This document shows positions 31,607 through 40,381 of a stretch of DNA of 64,000 bases, in pieces. The number at the start of each line of letters is the position of its first letter. Position 1 is the stretch's first letter. Source of the stretch: Wenzhouxiangella sp. XN79A (GTDB lineage Bacteria > Pseudomonadota > Gammaproteobacteria > Xanthomonadales > Wenzhouxiangellaceae); contig NZ_JAAWWS010000142.1 of assembly GCF_012272825.1 (NCBI RefSeq), positions 62,001 to 126,000 on the forward strand, given 5' to 3'. Made by a program: the position numbers and the translations under genes. The notes beneath the pieces are model-generated. The model ran no database searches, was not told the origin of the DNA, and saw only the letters and a program-made list of their open reading frames with translations.

Positions 31607-32512
31607 ATGGCCGCCTACGGCACCATCCTGCTGCTGATCGCGCTCGGCCGGCTGTTCGCGGCCGGCCGGGTGCTGCCCGACAACGCCGCCGACACCCTGA
31701 ACCGGGTGGTCATCGTGGTCTGCCTGCCGGCGCTGATCTTCCTCCACGTGCCGACGCTCGAGGCCTCGTGGTCGCTGCTGCCGCTGGTGCTGGTGCCGTG
31801 GCTGCTGCTGGGGCTGACGGTCGCACTGGTGCTCGGGGCCTCGAAGTGGTTCGGGCTGTCGCGGCCGGTCACCGCCGTACTGCTGGTGCTGATCCCGCTG
31901 GGCAACACCTCGTTCCTCGGCTTTCCGCTGATCGGCGCGCTGCTCGGTGAAGAGAACGTCCGCTTTGCGGTGGTCTACGACCAGTTCGGCTCGTTCCTGA
32001 TCGTCTGCACGCACGTGCTGTTCGTGCTGGCCTGGTACGGCGATGGCCCGGCGCCGAAGCCTGCTGACGTCGTCAGACGGATTCTCGCGTTCCCGCCGTT
32101 CCTGGCGCTGGTTGCCGCGCTGCTGCTCGGCAACGCCTGGTTTCCCGACTGGCTGATGACGCTGGCCGAGCGGCTGGCCGATATGCTTCTGCCGCTGGTC
32201 ACGCTGGCCGTGGGCCTGCAGTTGAAGCTCAAGCTGGTCCCCGAGTACCGGCTGCCGCTGGTGCTGGGCCTGGTCGGCAAGCTGCTGGTGCTGCCGGCCG
32301 CCGCGCTGGGCCTGGCGCAGCTGTTCGGGACCGACTCACCGATCCGCGAGGTGATCGTGCTGGAGTCGGCGATGCCGCCGATGATCACCGCCGCGGCGCT
32401 GGCCTCCAGTGCCCGGCTGGCACCGCCGCTGGCCTCGGCACTGGTGGCCTGGGGCGTGCTGTTCTCGGCCGCCACCGTGCCGCTGTGGCACTGGCTGGTG
32501 GTTGCGTCATGA
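31607..32512 (+). CDS. AEC (auxin efflux carrier) family permease
   Basis: 301 aa with about ten hydrophobic helices in two five-helix halves. Family features are an N-terminal LNRVVIVVCLPALIFLHVP, LGNTSFLGFPLIGALLG and ESAMPPMITAAALA near the C-terminus. Bacterial members export or import small organic acids; the substrate is unknown. Starts 23 bp after lolA. Its 3' end overlaps the convergent antiporter gene by 6 bp. Confidence 0.85.
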   Translation: MAAYGTILLLIALGRLFAAGRVLPDNAADTLNRVVIVVCLPALIFLHVPTLEASWSLLPLVLVPWLLLGLTVALVLGASKWFGLSRPVTAVLLVLIPLGNTSFLGFPLIGALLGEENVRFAVVYDQFGSFLIVCTHVLFVLAWYGDGPAPKPADVVRRILAFPPFLALVAALLLGNAWFPDWLMTLAERLADMLLPLVTLAVGLQLKLKLVPEYRLPLVLGLVGKLLVLPAAALGLAQLFGTDSPIREVIVLESAMPPMITAAALASSARLAPPLASALVAWGVLFSAATVPLWHWLVVAS

Positions 32513-33490
32513 AGATGCCGGCGGTGTCGAGCCGATGAGCAGCCAGCTGGTGTAGGCGACGAAGATCACGATCAGCGAAAGTCCTTCGATTCGATTGATC
32601 CGGCGCCGACCGCGCAGGTTGAAGCCGTAGAGCAGCACCAGCACCGTCAGACCGGTCATTACCGGGACATCGCGCTGCAGCAGGGTCTCGGACACCGGCA
32701 GTGGCCGGGCGAGGCCGGCCAGGCCGATGACGACCAGGGTGTTGAACAGGTTCGAACCGACCAGGTTGCCGAAGGCCAGGTCATGCTCGCCGCGACGCGC
32801 GGCGACCACCGACGAGGCCAGTTCCGGCAGCGACGTGCCGATGGCGATCACCGTCAGTCCGATCACCAGGTCGCTGACGCCGAAGGTCCGGGCGATGTCC
32901 ACCGCGCCCCAGACCAGCAGCCGAGAACTGATGATCAGCACCGCCAGCCCGACGACCAGGCCGACCACGCTGCGTCCGATCGGCGCATCGGGTCGCTGCC
33001 GGAGTTCGGCCGCCACATCGTCGCCGAGCGGGTCGGCCGGGCGGCGGTGCGCTTCGAGAAGGCTCCACAACAGCAGGCCGGCGAACAGGACGAGCAGGAC
33101 GACGGCATCCAGCCGCGAGACCTCGCCATCGAGCAACTGGTAGCCGGCCACCACGGTCAGTCCGAGCAGCAACGGCAGCTCCCGTTTGACCGCCTGGGAC
33201 TGGACCGCGACCGGCGCGATTACCGCGGTGATGCCGAGGATCAGCGCGAAGTTCGTGATGTTCGAGCCGTAGGCGTTGCCGAGCGCGATACCGGGGTTGC
33301 CGCCGAGCGATGCCAGCACCGAAACGGTCATTTCCGGCGCCGAGGTGCCGAAGCCGACGACGATCATGCCGATCAGCAGCGGCGGCATGCCCAGCCGCGC
33401 CGCCAGCGTCGAGGCCGAAACGACGAAACGCTCGGCGCTCCACAGCAGCAGCACCAGCCCGCACAGCACGGCGAGGATCGAAAGCGTCAT
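32507..33490 (-). CDS. Calcium/sodium antiporter, YrbG type
   Basis: 327 aa with two inverted sets of five helices. The two alpha repeats carry VGFGTSAPEMTVSVLASLGGNPGIALGNAYGSN and IGTSLPELASSVVAARRGEHDLAFGNLVGSN, the CaCA signature with ion-binding Glu and Asn. A cytosolic loop (~145-170) separates the halves. Likely exchanges Na+ or H+ for Ca2+ at the inner membrane. Confidence 0.9.
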   Translation of the reverse strand: MTLSILAVLCGLVLLLWSAERFVVSASTLAARLGMPPLLIGMIVVGFGTSAPEMTVSVLASLGGNPGIALGNAYGSNITNFALILGITAVIAPVAVQSQAVKRELPLLLGLTVVAGYQLLDGEVSRLDAVVLLVLFAGLLLWSLLEAHRRPADPLGDDVAAELRQRPDAPIGRSVVGLVVGLAVLIISSRLLVWGAVDIARTFGVSDLVIGLTVIAIGTSLPELASSVVAARRGEHDLAFGNLVGSNLFNTLVVIGLAGLARPLPVSETLLQRDVPVMTGLTVLVLLYGFNLRGRRRINRIEGLSLIVIFVAYTSWLLIGSTPPASS

Positions 33491-33673
33491 GGCTGCATGC
33501 TAACCGGAAATCCGGGCCCGCTTCGATCGAATGCCCGTGCTGCGCCGGGGGGTGCCCGGCTTCGCGGTGGCCGTCCGCGACGATTGCGGGCCGGCGGTGA
33601 TTCAAGCGGAGGCCGCCCGACCGCAGGCGCCGGTAGAATGACCGGATCGGCCTGACCACGAGCGGGAGCCCGC

Positions 33674-34714
33674 ATGACCACCGATCGACTCGTCCTGACC
33701 CGACCCGACGACTGGCACCTGCACGTGCGCGACGGCAACGCGCTGCGCGATGTGCTCGGCGCGACCGGGCGCTGCTTCGCCCGCGCCATCGTGATGCCGA
33801 ACCTCAAGCCCCCGGTGACCACCGTGGAGCGCGCCAGGCAGTATCGAGATCGCATCCTGGCCGCGATGCCGGCCGATGCCGCCTTCGAGCCGCTGATGAC
33901 GCTGTACCTGACCGACAACACCACCCCGGACGAGATCCGCCGGGCGGCCGAGAGCGGGTTCGTCCACGCGGTCAAGTACTACCCGGCCGGGGCGACGACG
34001 AATTCCGACAGTGGCGTGACCGACCTGAAGCATGCGATGCCGGCGCTCGAGGCGATGCAGGACGTCGACCTGCCGCTGCTGCTGCACGGCGAAGTGACCG
34101 ACGGCGAGATCGACGTGTTCGACCGCGAGGCCGTGTTCATCGAGCGCCACCTGGCTCGGCTGGTCCGCGACCTGCCCGAGCTGCGCACGGTGCTCGAGCA
34201 CGTGACCACGTCGGATGCCGTCGACTTCGTTCGCGAGGCCCACGACCGGGTGGCCGCGACCTTCACCGTCCACCACCTGCTGTTGAACCGCAACGCGATG
34301 TTCGACGGCGGCCTTCGGCCACACCACTACTGCCTGCCGCTGATCAAGCGCGAGCAGCACCGCCGTGCGCTGGTCGAGGCAGCCACGTCGGGCAATCCGA
34401 AGTTCTTCCTCGGCACCGATTCGGCACCGCACGCCAAGGGCGACAAGGAAAGCGACTGCGGCTGCGCCGGGGTGTTCAGCGCGCCGGTCGCGATCGAGCT
34501 CTACGCCGAGGTCTTCGAGGCCGCCGGCGCGCTGGACCGACTCGAAGCCTTCGCCAGTTTCCACGGTCCCGACTTCTACCGCCTGCCGCGCAATACCGAC
34601 ACCATCACGCTCGAGAAGTCGGCCTGGACGGTGGCCGACGAGCTGCCCTACCTCGACGCGACGATCGTGCCGCTGCGCGCCGGCGCGCAGATCGGCTGGC
34701 GGCTCGCGGACTGA
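33674..34714 (+). CDS. pyrC: Dihydroorotase, class II
   Basis: 346 aa. Converts carbamoyl aspartate to dihydroorotate in pyrimidine synthesis. Metal ligands appear in [10 protein letters not shown] (His15, His17), the carboxylated Lys in [20 protein letters not shown], later HGE and [14 protein letters not shown], and [16 protein letters not shown] with the catalytic Asp. GGGAG precedes the ATG. sbtA starts 7 bp after its stop, so it may head the sbtA-sbtB-sua5 transcript. Confidence 0.96.
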   Translation: MTTDRLVLTRPDDWHLHVRDGNALRDVLGATGRCFARAIVMPNLKPPVTTVERARQYRDRILAAMPADAAFEPLMTLYLTDNTTPDEIRRAAESGFVHAVKYYPAGATTNSDSGVTDLKHAMPALEAMQDVDLPLLLHGEVTDGEIDVFDREAVFIERHLARLVRDLPELRTVLEHVTTSDAVDFVREAHDRVAATFTVHHLLLNRNAMFDGGLRPHHYCLPLIKREQHRRALVEAATSGNPKFFLGTDSAPHAKGDKESDCGCAGVFSAPVAIELYAEVFEAAGALDRLEAFASFHGPDFYRLPRNTDTITLEKSAWTVADELPYLDATIVPLRAGAQIGWRLAD

Positions 34715-34721
34715 CGATCCG

Positions 34722-35657
34722 ATGGACCCGATCCTGCTGTTCTTCCTGTTCGGCCTGGCCGCCGGCCTGCTTCGGGCCGAGCTGCGACTGCCGTCGGCGA
34801 TCTATGACTTCGTCTCGATGCTGCTGCTGCTGTCGATCGGTCTGAAGGGCGGGGTCGAGCTGGCCGAACAGCCGTTCTTGTCGGTGCTGCCCGATGTGCT
34901 GGTCGCGATCGTGATGGGCATCGTGCTGCCGCTGCTGATCTACCCGGTGCTGCGCCACGTCGGGCGGTTCAAGCGGCCCGACGCGGCCTCGATCGCCGCG
35001 CACTACGGTTCGGTCAGCGTCGGCACCTTCGCCGTGGCCGTGGCCTGGCTGGCCACCCGCGAGATCGACTACGAAGCGCACCTGCCGCTGCTGCTGGTGG
35101 TGCTGGAGATGCCGGCGATCCTGGTCGGCATCGTGCTGGCGCGCGGCTTCAGCGCGAAGATGGACTGGACGAGCATCGGCCACGAAGTGTTTCTCGGCAA
35201 GGGCGTGGTGCTGCTGCTCGGCGGCCTGCTGATCGGCTGGATCGCCGGACCCGAAGGCGTCGAACCGATCGGCCCGCTGTTCTTCGACCTGTTCAAGGGC
35301 ATTCTGGCGGTGTTCCTGCTCGAGATGGGCCTGATTGCCGCCGCGCAGGCCTCGAGTCTGAAGCGCCATGGCCTGTTTCTGCTGCCGTTCGGGACCCTGG
35401 TCCCGATCTTGTTCGGCAGCATCGGCACCGGCCTCGGGATGCTGATGGGCATGAGCACCGGCGGAACGATGCTGTTCGCGGTGCTGGCCGCCAGCGCGTC
35501 GTACATTGCCGTGCCGGCCGCGATGCGCATCTCGGTGCCGCAGGCCAACCCGACCCTGTCGCTGACCGCCTCGCTGGGGATCACCTTCCCGTTCAACGTG
35601 CTGGTCGGGATCCCGCTGTACTGGAAATTCGCCGAATGGGCCCATGGGGCCGGGTGA
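34722..35657 (+). CDS. sbtA: SbtA-family sodium-dependent bicarbonate permease
   Basis: 311 aa from ATG 34722. Ten hydrophobic segments in two halves. SbtA family blocks: LPSAIYDFVSMLLLLSIGLKGGVELA, IAAHYGSVSVGTFAVA, LLLGGLLIGWIAG and FFDLFKGILAVFLLEMGLIAA, ASASYIAVPAAMRISVPQANP. Cyanobacterial SbtA imports HCO3- with Na+; the same activity here is inferred from family. The next gene is an SbtB-like PII protein, as in cyanobacteria. Confidence 0.85.
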   Translation: MDPILLFFLFGLAAGLLRAELRLPSAIYDFVSMLLLLSIGLKGGVELAEQPFLSVLPDVLVAIVMGIVLPLLIYPVLRHVGRFKRPDAASIAAHYGSVSVGTFAVAVAWLATREIDYEAHLPLLLVVLEMPAILVGIVLARGFSAKMDWTSIGHEVFLGKGVVLLLGGLLIGWIAGPEGVEPIGPLFFDLFKGILAVFLLEMGLIAAAQASSLKRHGLFLLPFGTLVPILFGSIGTGLGMLMGMSTGGTMLFAVLAASASYIAVPAAMRISVPQANPTLSLTASLGITFPFNVLVGIPLYWKFAEWAHGAG

Positions 35658-35662
35658 CGCCG

Positions 35663-35974
35663 ATGAACACGAATCCAGGCGCCACGCGCCGACTGCTGAC
35701 CATCATCACCGAGAGCGTGCTCGAGACCGCGCTGACCCGCGACCTGGAGAAGCTCGGCGCACAGGGCTACACCATCGTCGATGCGCGCGGCAAGGGTCAT
35801 CGCGGCGTGCGCGAGGGCGGTTGGGAAGCCAGCGGCAACATCCGCCTCGACGTGGTCTGCGCCGAAGAGACCGCGCGCAAGATCGCCGCGCACGTCCAGC
35901 AGCGCTACTACGACGACTACGCGATGATCGTGCTGCTCGGTGAGGTCGAAGTGCTCAGGCCCGAGAAATTCTGA
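35663..35974 (+). CDS. sbtB: SbtB-like PII signalling protein
   Basis: 103 aa from ATG 35663, five bases after the sbtA stop. A small ferredoxin-like PII fold: LTIITESVLETALTRDLEKLGAQGYTIVDARGKGHRG, with the T-loop region GKGHRGVREGGWEASGNIRLDVVC, and CAEETARKIAAHVQQRYYDDYAMIVLLGEVEV. SbtB binds adenine nucleotides and gates SbtA. The C-terminus stops at LRPEKF, so the redox-active C-terminal loop of many cyanobacterial SbtB proteins is absent. Its stop overlaps the next start as TGATG. Confidence 0.85.
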   Translation: MNTNPGATRRLLTIITESVLETALTRDLEKLGAQGYTIVDARGKGHRGVREGGWEASGNIRLDVVCAEETARKIAAHVQQRYYDDYAMIVLLGEVEVLRPEKF

Positions 35975-36942
35975 TGATCCGGCTGGGCGTGGGCGCCGTC
36001 GACCTGGAGCGCGCGGCCGGCTGGCTGCGCGAAGGCCGCCTGGTCGCGCTGCCGACGGAGACCGTCTACGGGCTCGGCGCGGATGCCTCGAACCCGGACG
36101 CGGTCCGCCGCATCTTCGCCGCCAAGGGGCGTCCGCCCGACCACCCGGTGATCGTCCACCTGCCCGACGCCGCAGCACTCGACGGCTGGGCCGGCGAGGT
36201 TCCCGAAGCCGCCCGGCGACTGGCCGCGGCGTTCTGGCCGGGTCCGCTGACGCTGGTGCTGAAGCGGGGTCCGCAGGTCGACGACGTGATCACCGGCGGC
36301 CAGCAGACCGTCGGTCTCCGGGTGCCGGCCCATCCGGTCGCGGCTGCGCTGCTGCAGCGCTTCGGCGGTGCACTGGCCGCCCCGTCGGCCAACCGCTTCG
36401 GCCACGTCAGCCCGACCACGGCCGATCACGTGCTCGACGAGTTCGGCGACGAGGTGAAGGCGGTCATCGACGGTGGACCGTGCACCGTCGGGCTGGAATC
36501 GACGATCGTGGACCTGAGCGGCGAGCGACCGCGCCTGCTTCGCCCGGGCATGATCCCGCTGGCCGATCTGGAGACCGTGCTGGGCCACCCGCTGGACCAG
36601 GCCGGCGAGGGCGAGGGACCGAAGGCCTCCGGTCGGCTGCCGTCGCACTACGCGCCGCGCGCTTCGCTGGCGGTGGTCGCGGTCGACGCGTTGGCGGGCG
36701 CGATTGCGCGGGCCATGGAGACGGGCAGCGTTGCCGTGCTCTCGCGGCGCCCGGCACCGGAGCGCGACGTCCGGGTGGCCTGGCAGCAGCTCCCCGACGC
36801 GCCGGCGGACTACGCCCGCGAACTGTATGCCGCGATGCGCCGTGCCGATGCCGCCGGGCCGGCCTGCATCCTGGTCGAGGCGGTGCCGGATGGGCCGGAC
36901 TGGCAGGCGATCCGCGACCGCCTGGCCCGCGCCGCGGCCTGA
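35974..36942 (+). CDS. L-threonylcarbamoyladenylate synthase, Sua5 type
   Basis: 322 aa. Makes threonylcarbamoyl-AMP from threonine, ATP and bicarbonate for t6A37 in tRNA. The YrdC domain (~1-200) shows GRLVALPTETVYGLGADA, FAAKGRPPDHPVIVHL, FWPGPLTLVLKR, RVPAHPVAAALL, APSANRFGHVSPTTADHV. A linker with GRLPSHYAPRA leads to the extra Sua5 domain (~220-322), so this is the long form rather than short TsaC. Its ATG overlaps the sbtB stop, indicating translational coupling to a bicarbonate regulator. Confidence 0.92.
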   Translation: MIRLGVGAVDLERAAGWLREGRLVALPTETVYGLGADASNPDAVRRIFAAKGRPPDHPVIVHLPDAAALDGWAGEVPEAARRLAAAFWPGPLTLVLKRGPQVDDVITGGQQTVGLRVPAHPVAAALLQRFGGALAAPSANRFGHVSPTTADHVLDEFGDEVKAVIDGGPCTVGLESTIVDLSGERPRLLRPGMIPLADLETVLGHPLDQAGEGEGPKASGRLPSHYAPRASLAVVAVDALAGAIARAMETGSVAVLSRRPAPERDVRVAWQQLPDAPADYARELYAAMRRADAAGPACILVEAVPDGPDWQAIRDRLARAAA

Positions 36943-36967
36943 CCGACCGACGGCGTCCCGGAGCCGC

Positions 36968-37951
36968 TCAGACCGGCTGGCCGCCCTTGACCATCCCCAT
37001 CACCTGGCCCATGTCCAGGGTCTGCGCCTTCTGCTCGATCTGAGGGATGTATTCGCCCTGCATCTGCCTGGCCGAGCCGAGGACCTCCGCGTAGGTCTGC
37101 TTCAGCAGCTCGGTACTCATCTGGCGGCCACCGGCGTAGTAGCGCCTGGCGACCTGGCCCAGCGCGTAGGTGGTGGCGAACGAGAACGCCATGCCGGTGG
37201 CCGTGCGACCCAGCCGGCCGGCGCCGCGTCCGGCGGCTTTCCGGAACAGCCCGCCGATCAACTTGCGGCCGAACTGCTCGACGTACTGCGAGGTCATGCC
37301 CACACCCAGCGTGGCCAGGAACTCCTTGATGTGGCCGCGGTCGAGCTCCACGCCGTATTCCCTGCCGATGCCGTAGACCATCTTGATCTGCAGCGGAATG
37401 ATCGCCATCGAGGCCCACGACTGCGGCAGGATTTCCAGCGCGCCGTTGAGGATCGAATAGTTCAGGATCGACTTGTCGAGCGCGGCCTCGTCGACGGTCC
37501 GGGCCGCCACGGTCGGCATGTCGTTCCTGGCCGCCGAGACGGGCAGGGTGGCCGGGACCGCCGCCTCGGTGGCCTCGACCATCTGCTCGGCCTCGTGCTC
37601 GATGTCGTCGGTCTCGGTGCCGGCCAGTTCGAGCAGGCCCTTGAGTTCGTCGAGGAAGGCGCGCTCCTCATTGGTCATCCGCCCGTCGGCGTCGCAGACC
37701 CCGACCGCCATTTCGTAGGCCAGGTGCTTCTCGCCCGGATCGGCGAGCTTCGCGACCGCATCGGCCAGGGTGGCGCGCTTCAGCAGCACGTCCTGGTACA
37801 GCGAACGCAGATCCGGCGCGTCCGGCCCGGCCAGCGTTTCGGCAATGGTCCGGATCTCCTCGCGTTCGTGCTCGTGCTTGGCGCCGTCGGCGAAGGCGGC
37901 GAACAGGGCAATGGTCAGCAGGGCGGTGTCGCGGTCGCGGGTGTCGGTCAT
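36968..37951 (-). CDS. TerB-like/DUF697 protein
   Basis: 327 aa from ATG 37951. Residues ~1-115 form a TerB-like helical domain (LLTIALFAAFADGAKHEHEREEIRTI; EMAVGVCDADGRMTNEERAFLDELKGLL). Residues ~165-300 match DUF697 (ALEILPQSWASMAIIPLQIKMVYGIG; LGVGMTSQYVEQFGRKLIGGL), a membrane-associated helical domain also found next to GTPases. The C-terminus (MSTELLKQTYAEVLGSARQM) is helical. No role can be assigned. Confidence 0.75.
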   Translation of the reverse strand: MTDTRDRDTALLTIALFAAFADGAKHEHEREEIRTIAETLAGPDAPDLRSLYQDVLLKRATLADAVAKLADPGEKHLAYEMAVGVCDADGRMTNEERAFLDELKGLLELAGTETDDIEHEAEQMVEATEAAVPATLPVSAARNDMPTVAARTVDEAALDKSILNYSILNGALEILPQSWASMAIIPLQIKMVYGIGREYGVELDRGHIKEFLATLGVGMTSQYVEQFGRKLIGGLFRKAAGRGAGRLGRTATGMAFSFATTYALGQVARRYYAGGRQMSTELLKQTYAEVLGSARQMQGEYIPQIEQKAQTLDMGQVMGMVKGGQPV

Positions 37952-38105
37952 GGGGGCAGTGCCTGGAAGGAAGACTGGTCCTTGGATCGGGGCGGGGGGG
38001 CGCAGGTTCAATACGGGCCGCGATCCATCGTCCGGTCGGCCGATCCGATCGAAGCCGTGGGGTCGTCACGCAGATTGCGCCGGAACGGGGCTTGACAATG
38101 CTGAT

Positions 38106-38139
38106 TACGCGTGTAAACCTAGAATCGCTTACAAATGTA
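38106..38139 (+). promoter_or_regulatory. Two BlaI/MecI-type operators
   Basis: TACAAATGTA at 38130-38139 fits the BlaI/MecI consensus TACAnnTGTA exactly. TACGCGTGTA at 38106-38115 fits with one mismatch. The centres are 24 bp apart. TTGACA at 38092-38097 is a good -35 box just upstream; the -10 box is not clear (TAGAAT at 38120 is too far). The site precedes the BlaI-like gene at 38169 and predicts autorepression. Confidence 0.6.
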
Positions 38140-38168
38140 ATCAACACGTGATCCGCGGGAACGAAGCC

Positions 38169-38540
38169 ATGAAATCGATCAGCGAAGCCGAAAGCATCCT
38201 GATGCAGGTGCTCTGGCAGAGGGGGGAGGCGACGGCCGAGGAACTCCGCGAGGCCGTCGCCGAGCGAACCGACTGGCAGCCGGGCACGGTCAAGGCACTG
38301 CTGAACCGCCTGCTGAACAAGGGTGCGATCCGCGCCGAGCGTGAAGGCAGACGGTTCCGCTACCGGCCGGTGCTCGAGCGCGAGGACTACGTGGCCGAAC
38401 AGAGCCGTTCGCTGATCGATCGCCTGTTCGATGGCCGCGTCGCGCCGCTGGTCGCGCATTTCAGTGAGCAGAAGGCGTTGTCGAAGTCGGATCTCGACGA
38501 GCTGCGCCGCCTGATCCGGGAGCTGGACGATGGCGAATGA
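38169..38540 (+). CDS. BlaI/MecI-family repressor
   Basis: 123 aa from ATG 38169. Winged helix with SEAESILMQVLWQRGEATAEELREAV, WQPGTVKALLNRLLNKGAIRAEREGRRFRYRPVLERE, then a dimerisation tail (LFDGRVAPLVAHF; LSKSDLDELRRLIREL) whose family cleavage site for BlaR1-type peptidases lies near the middle. It overlaps the M56 peptidase gene by 11 bp, the standard sensor-repressor pairing. No beta-lactamase gene is nearby, so the targets are probably other envelope genes. Confidence 0.9.
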   Translation: MKSISEAESILMQVLWQRGEATAEELREAVAERTDWQPGTVKALLNRLLNKGAIRAEREGRRFRYRPVLEREDYVAEQSRSLIDRLFDGRVAPLVAHFSEQKALSKSDLDELRRLIRELDDGE

Positions 38541-40215
38541 ACTGGTGGAGTTCCTGCTCGACGCCACGCTGTTCCTGTCGGCCACCTTGCTGACCGTGAT
38601 GATGCTCCGTCGCGTCTGGCTGCGATGGTTCGGCGCGGGCAACGCGCTGCTTCTGTGGACCCTGGTCCCGGTCGCGCTGGTCGCGGTGCTGCTGCCGGCG
38701 CCGGTGCAGACGATCGATCCGGCCGTTGCTCCGACGGTACCCGCAGCGGGTTCCGCCGCCGCACCGTTCCTGCCTGCCGTGCGAGATCGGATCGGGCGCG
38801 CCGTTCCGACCATCGACATGAACGACACAGCGCCCGCGGCGGCGAGGCCGGATCCGCTTGCCGGCCCGCTGCCGCAGGTGTCGATCGCGGTCACCTGGCT
38901 GCTGGGTGCGCTGCTGATGACCGCCGTGCTGGTCGTCCGGCAAATGCGCTTGCTGCGATCCCTGGGTCGATTGACTCGGCGGCAGGACGGCACGTTTCTC
39001 AGCGAGCAGCCCGACACCGGGCCGCTGCTGATCGGTGCGCTTCGGCCACGTATCGTGCTGCCCGCCGACTTCGAGCAGCGCTACACGCGGCGACAGCAGG
39101 ACCTGATCGTCGCCCATGAGCGTTGCCACCTGCGTCGCGGTGATGTGCAGTTCACGCTGCTCGCCTGCGTCCTGCGCTGCGTGTTCTGGTTCAACCCGCT
39201 GGTCCACCTGGGCTGGCCGCGCTTCCGGACCGACCAGGAGCTGGCCTGTGATGCCGCGGTGCTGCGTGCACACCCTTCGCACCGGCGCGCCTACGCCGAG
39301 GCGATGCTGGCCACCCGGTCGGGTTCTCTGGCGCTGCCCGTCGGGTGCACGTGGCGAACCGGCCACCCGCTGAAGACGCGAATCCGGATGATCTGCGCGC
39401 AGCCCGTGGGCCGTCTGCGGCTGATCGCCGGCACGGCCATGGTGCTGCTGGCCGGATCGGCCGTGGCCGTCGCGACCTGGAGCCAGCAGGAGCCGCAGCG
39501 GTACTACCGGATGGCGACGTTGCCCGAACTCCGGATGAACGTGGCAGCCGCCGAGCCGGCAATGCCGACGCCGGGCCGGGACCGGATCGTTGCGCCGCGA
39601 ACCGCGCCGATGCCGAGCTACGCCGTGTCCACGCGCCCGCCGCCGCTGCCCGAACCGGAGCCCTCGTCACCGGTCGCGCCGATGGCCGACATTCCGGAAC
39701 CGTCCGCGGACCGCGTCGCCGACCTTGGCGGGGCCGAATCGGGCGTGCCGGAGGCCGAGTCGGTAGCGGTCGAACACGCCCGGCTCATCCAGACGACCCC
39801 GCCGGAGTTTCCGCGGTCGATGTACCGGCCCCGCCTGCTGAGCTACCCGGGCATGCCGAACGACGAGCTGCCTGGCAAGGACGGGTCCCCGGTCGGTCGG
39901 CTCTGGGTCTTGCTGCTGCGGGTGACACTGGACGAGCGCGGGAGTCCGGTGGAGATCGCTGTCGATGACTCCAGCATCGACGATCCGGGACTGGTCGAGC
40001 GCTATCACGCGCTTGCGATGGAGGCGGTGCGCGACTGGCGCTTCGCCCCGGCGCGGATCGACGAAGAGCCCGTGGTCTCCGAAGTCCTGCTGCCGTTCTA
40101 TTTCGATACCAACCGCTACAACATCAGGCCGATTTCGTACGAGGCGATTGCGACGCCGCGGTTCCGACCGGGACCGCCGAGCATCGGTTCGGTCAGTCGA
40201 TACATCGATCGCTGA
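38530..40215 (+). CDS. M56 (BlaR1-like) membrane peptidase fused to a TonB-like C-terminal domain
   Basis: 561 aa. Transmembrane segments at ~5-27, 38-57, 118-137, ~205-222 and ~298-316. The zinc motif HERCH at 196-200 with DQELACDAAVL (Glu237) is the M56 gluzincin site. After a Pro-rich stretch (~345-400), residues ~425-535 form a TonB/energy-transducer C-terminal-like domain (PPEFPRSMYRPRLLSYPGMP; LLLRVTLDERGSPVEIAV; MEAVRDWRFAPAR) in place of the beta-lactam-binding domain of BlaR1. Sensing may therefore use a periplasmic protein contact instead of an acylating antibiotic (inference). The next gene encodes a secreted copy of this domain. Confidence 0.85.
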   Translation: MANELVEFLLDATLFLSATLLTVMMLRRVWLRWFGAGNALLLWTLVPVALVAVLLPAPVQTIDPAVAPTVPAAGSAAAPFLPAVRDRIGRAVPTIDMNDTAPAAARPDPLAGPLPQVSIAVTWLLGALLMTAVLVVRQMRLLRSLGRLTRRQDGTFLSEQPDTGPLLIGALRPRIVLPADFEQRYTRRQQDLIVAHERCHLRRGDVQFTLLACVLRCVFWFNPLVHLGWPRFRTDQELACDAAVLRAHPSHRRAYAEAMLATRSGSLALPVGCTWRTGHPLKTRIRMICAQPVGRLRLIAGTAMVLLAGSAVAVATWSQQEPQRYYRMATLPELRMNVAAAEPAMPTPGRDRIVAPRTAPMPSYAVSTRPPPLPEPEPSSPVAPMADIPEPSADRVADLGGAESGVPEAESVAVEHARLIQTTPPEFPRSMYRPRLLSYPGMPNDELPGKDGSPVGRLWVLLLRVTLDERGSPVEIAVDDSSIDDPGLVERYHALAMEAVRDWRFAPARIDEEPVVSEVLLPFYFDTNRYNIRPISYEAIATPRFRPGPPSIGSVSRYIDR

Positions 40216-40381
40216 GCTCCACCGTCCTGCGCGGCCGAGTCCGGCCGGCGGTGAAGACCTTCTTCGCAACGCGAACGACAGGCAGGGCAGCGATTGCGGG
40301 GCCGCAGGCGCGGGCCCGGATTCGCGCAGCGCCTACATGAGCGCCGGCACGCCGGCGATCATTCATACGAGGAGCATGACC

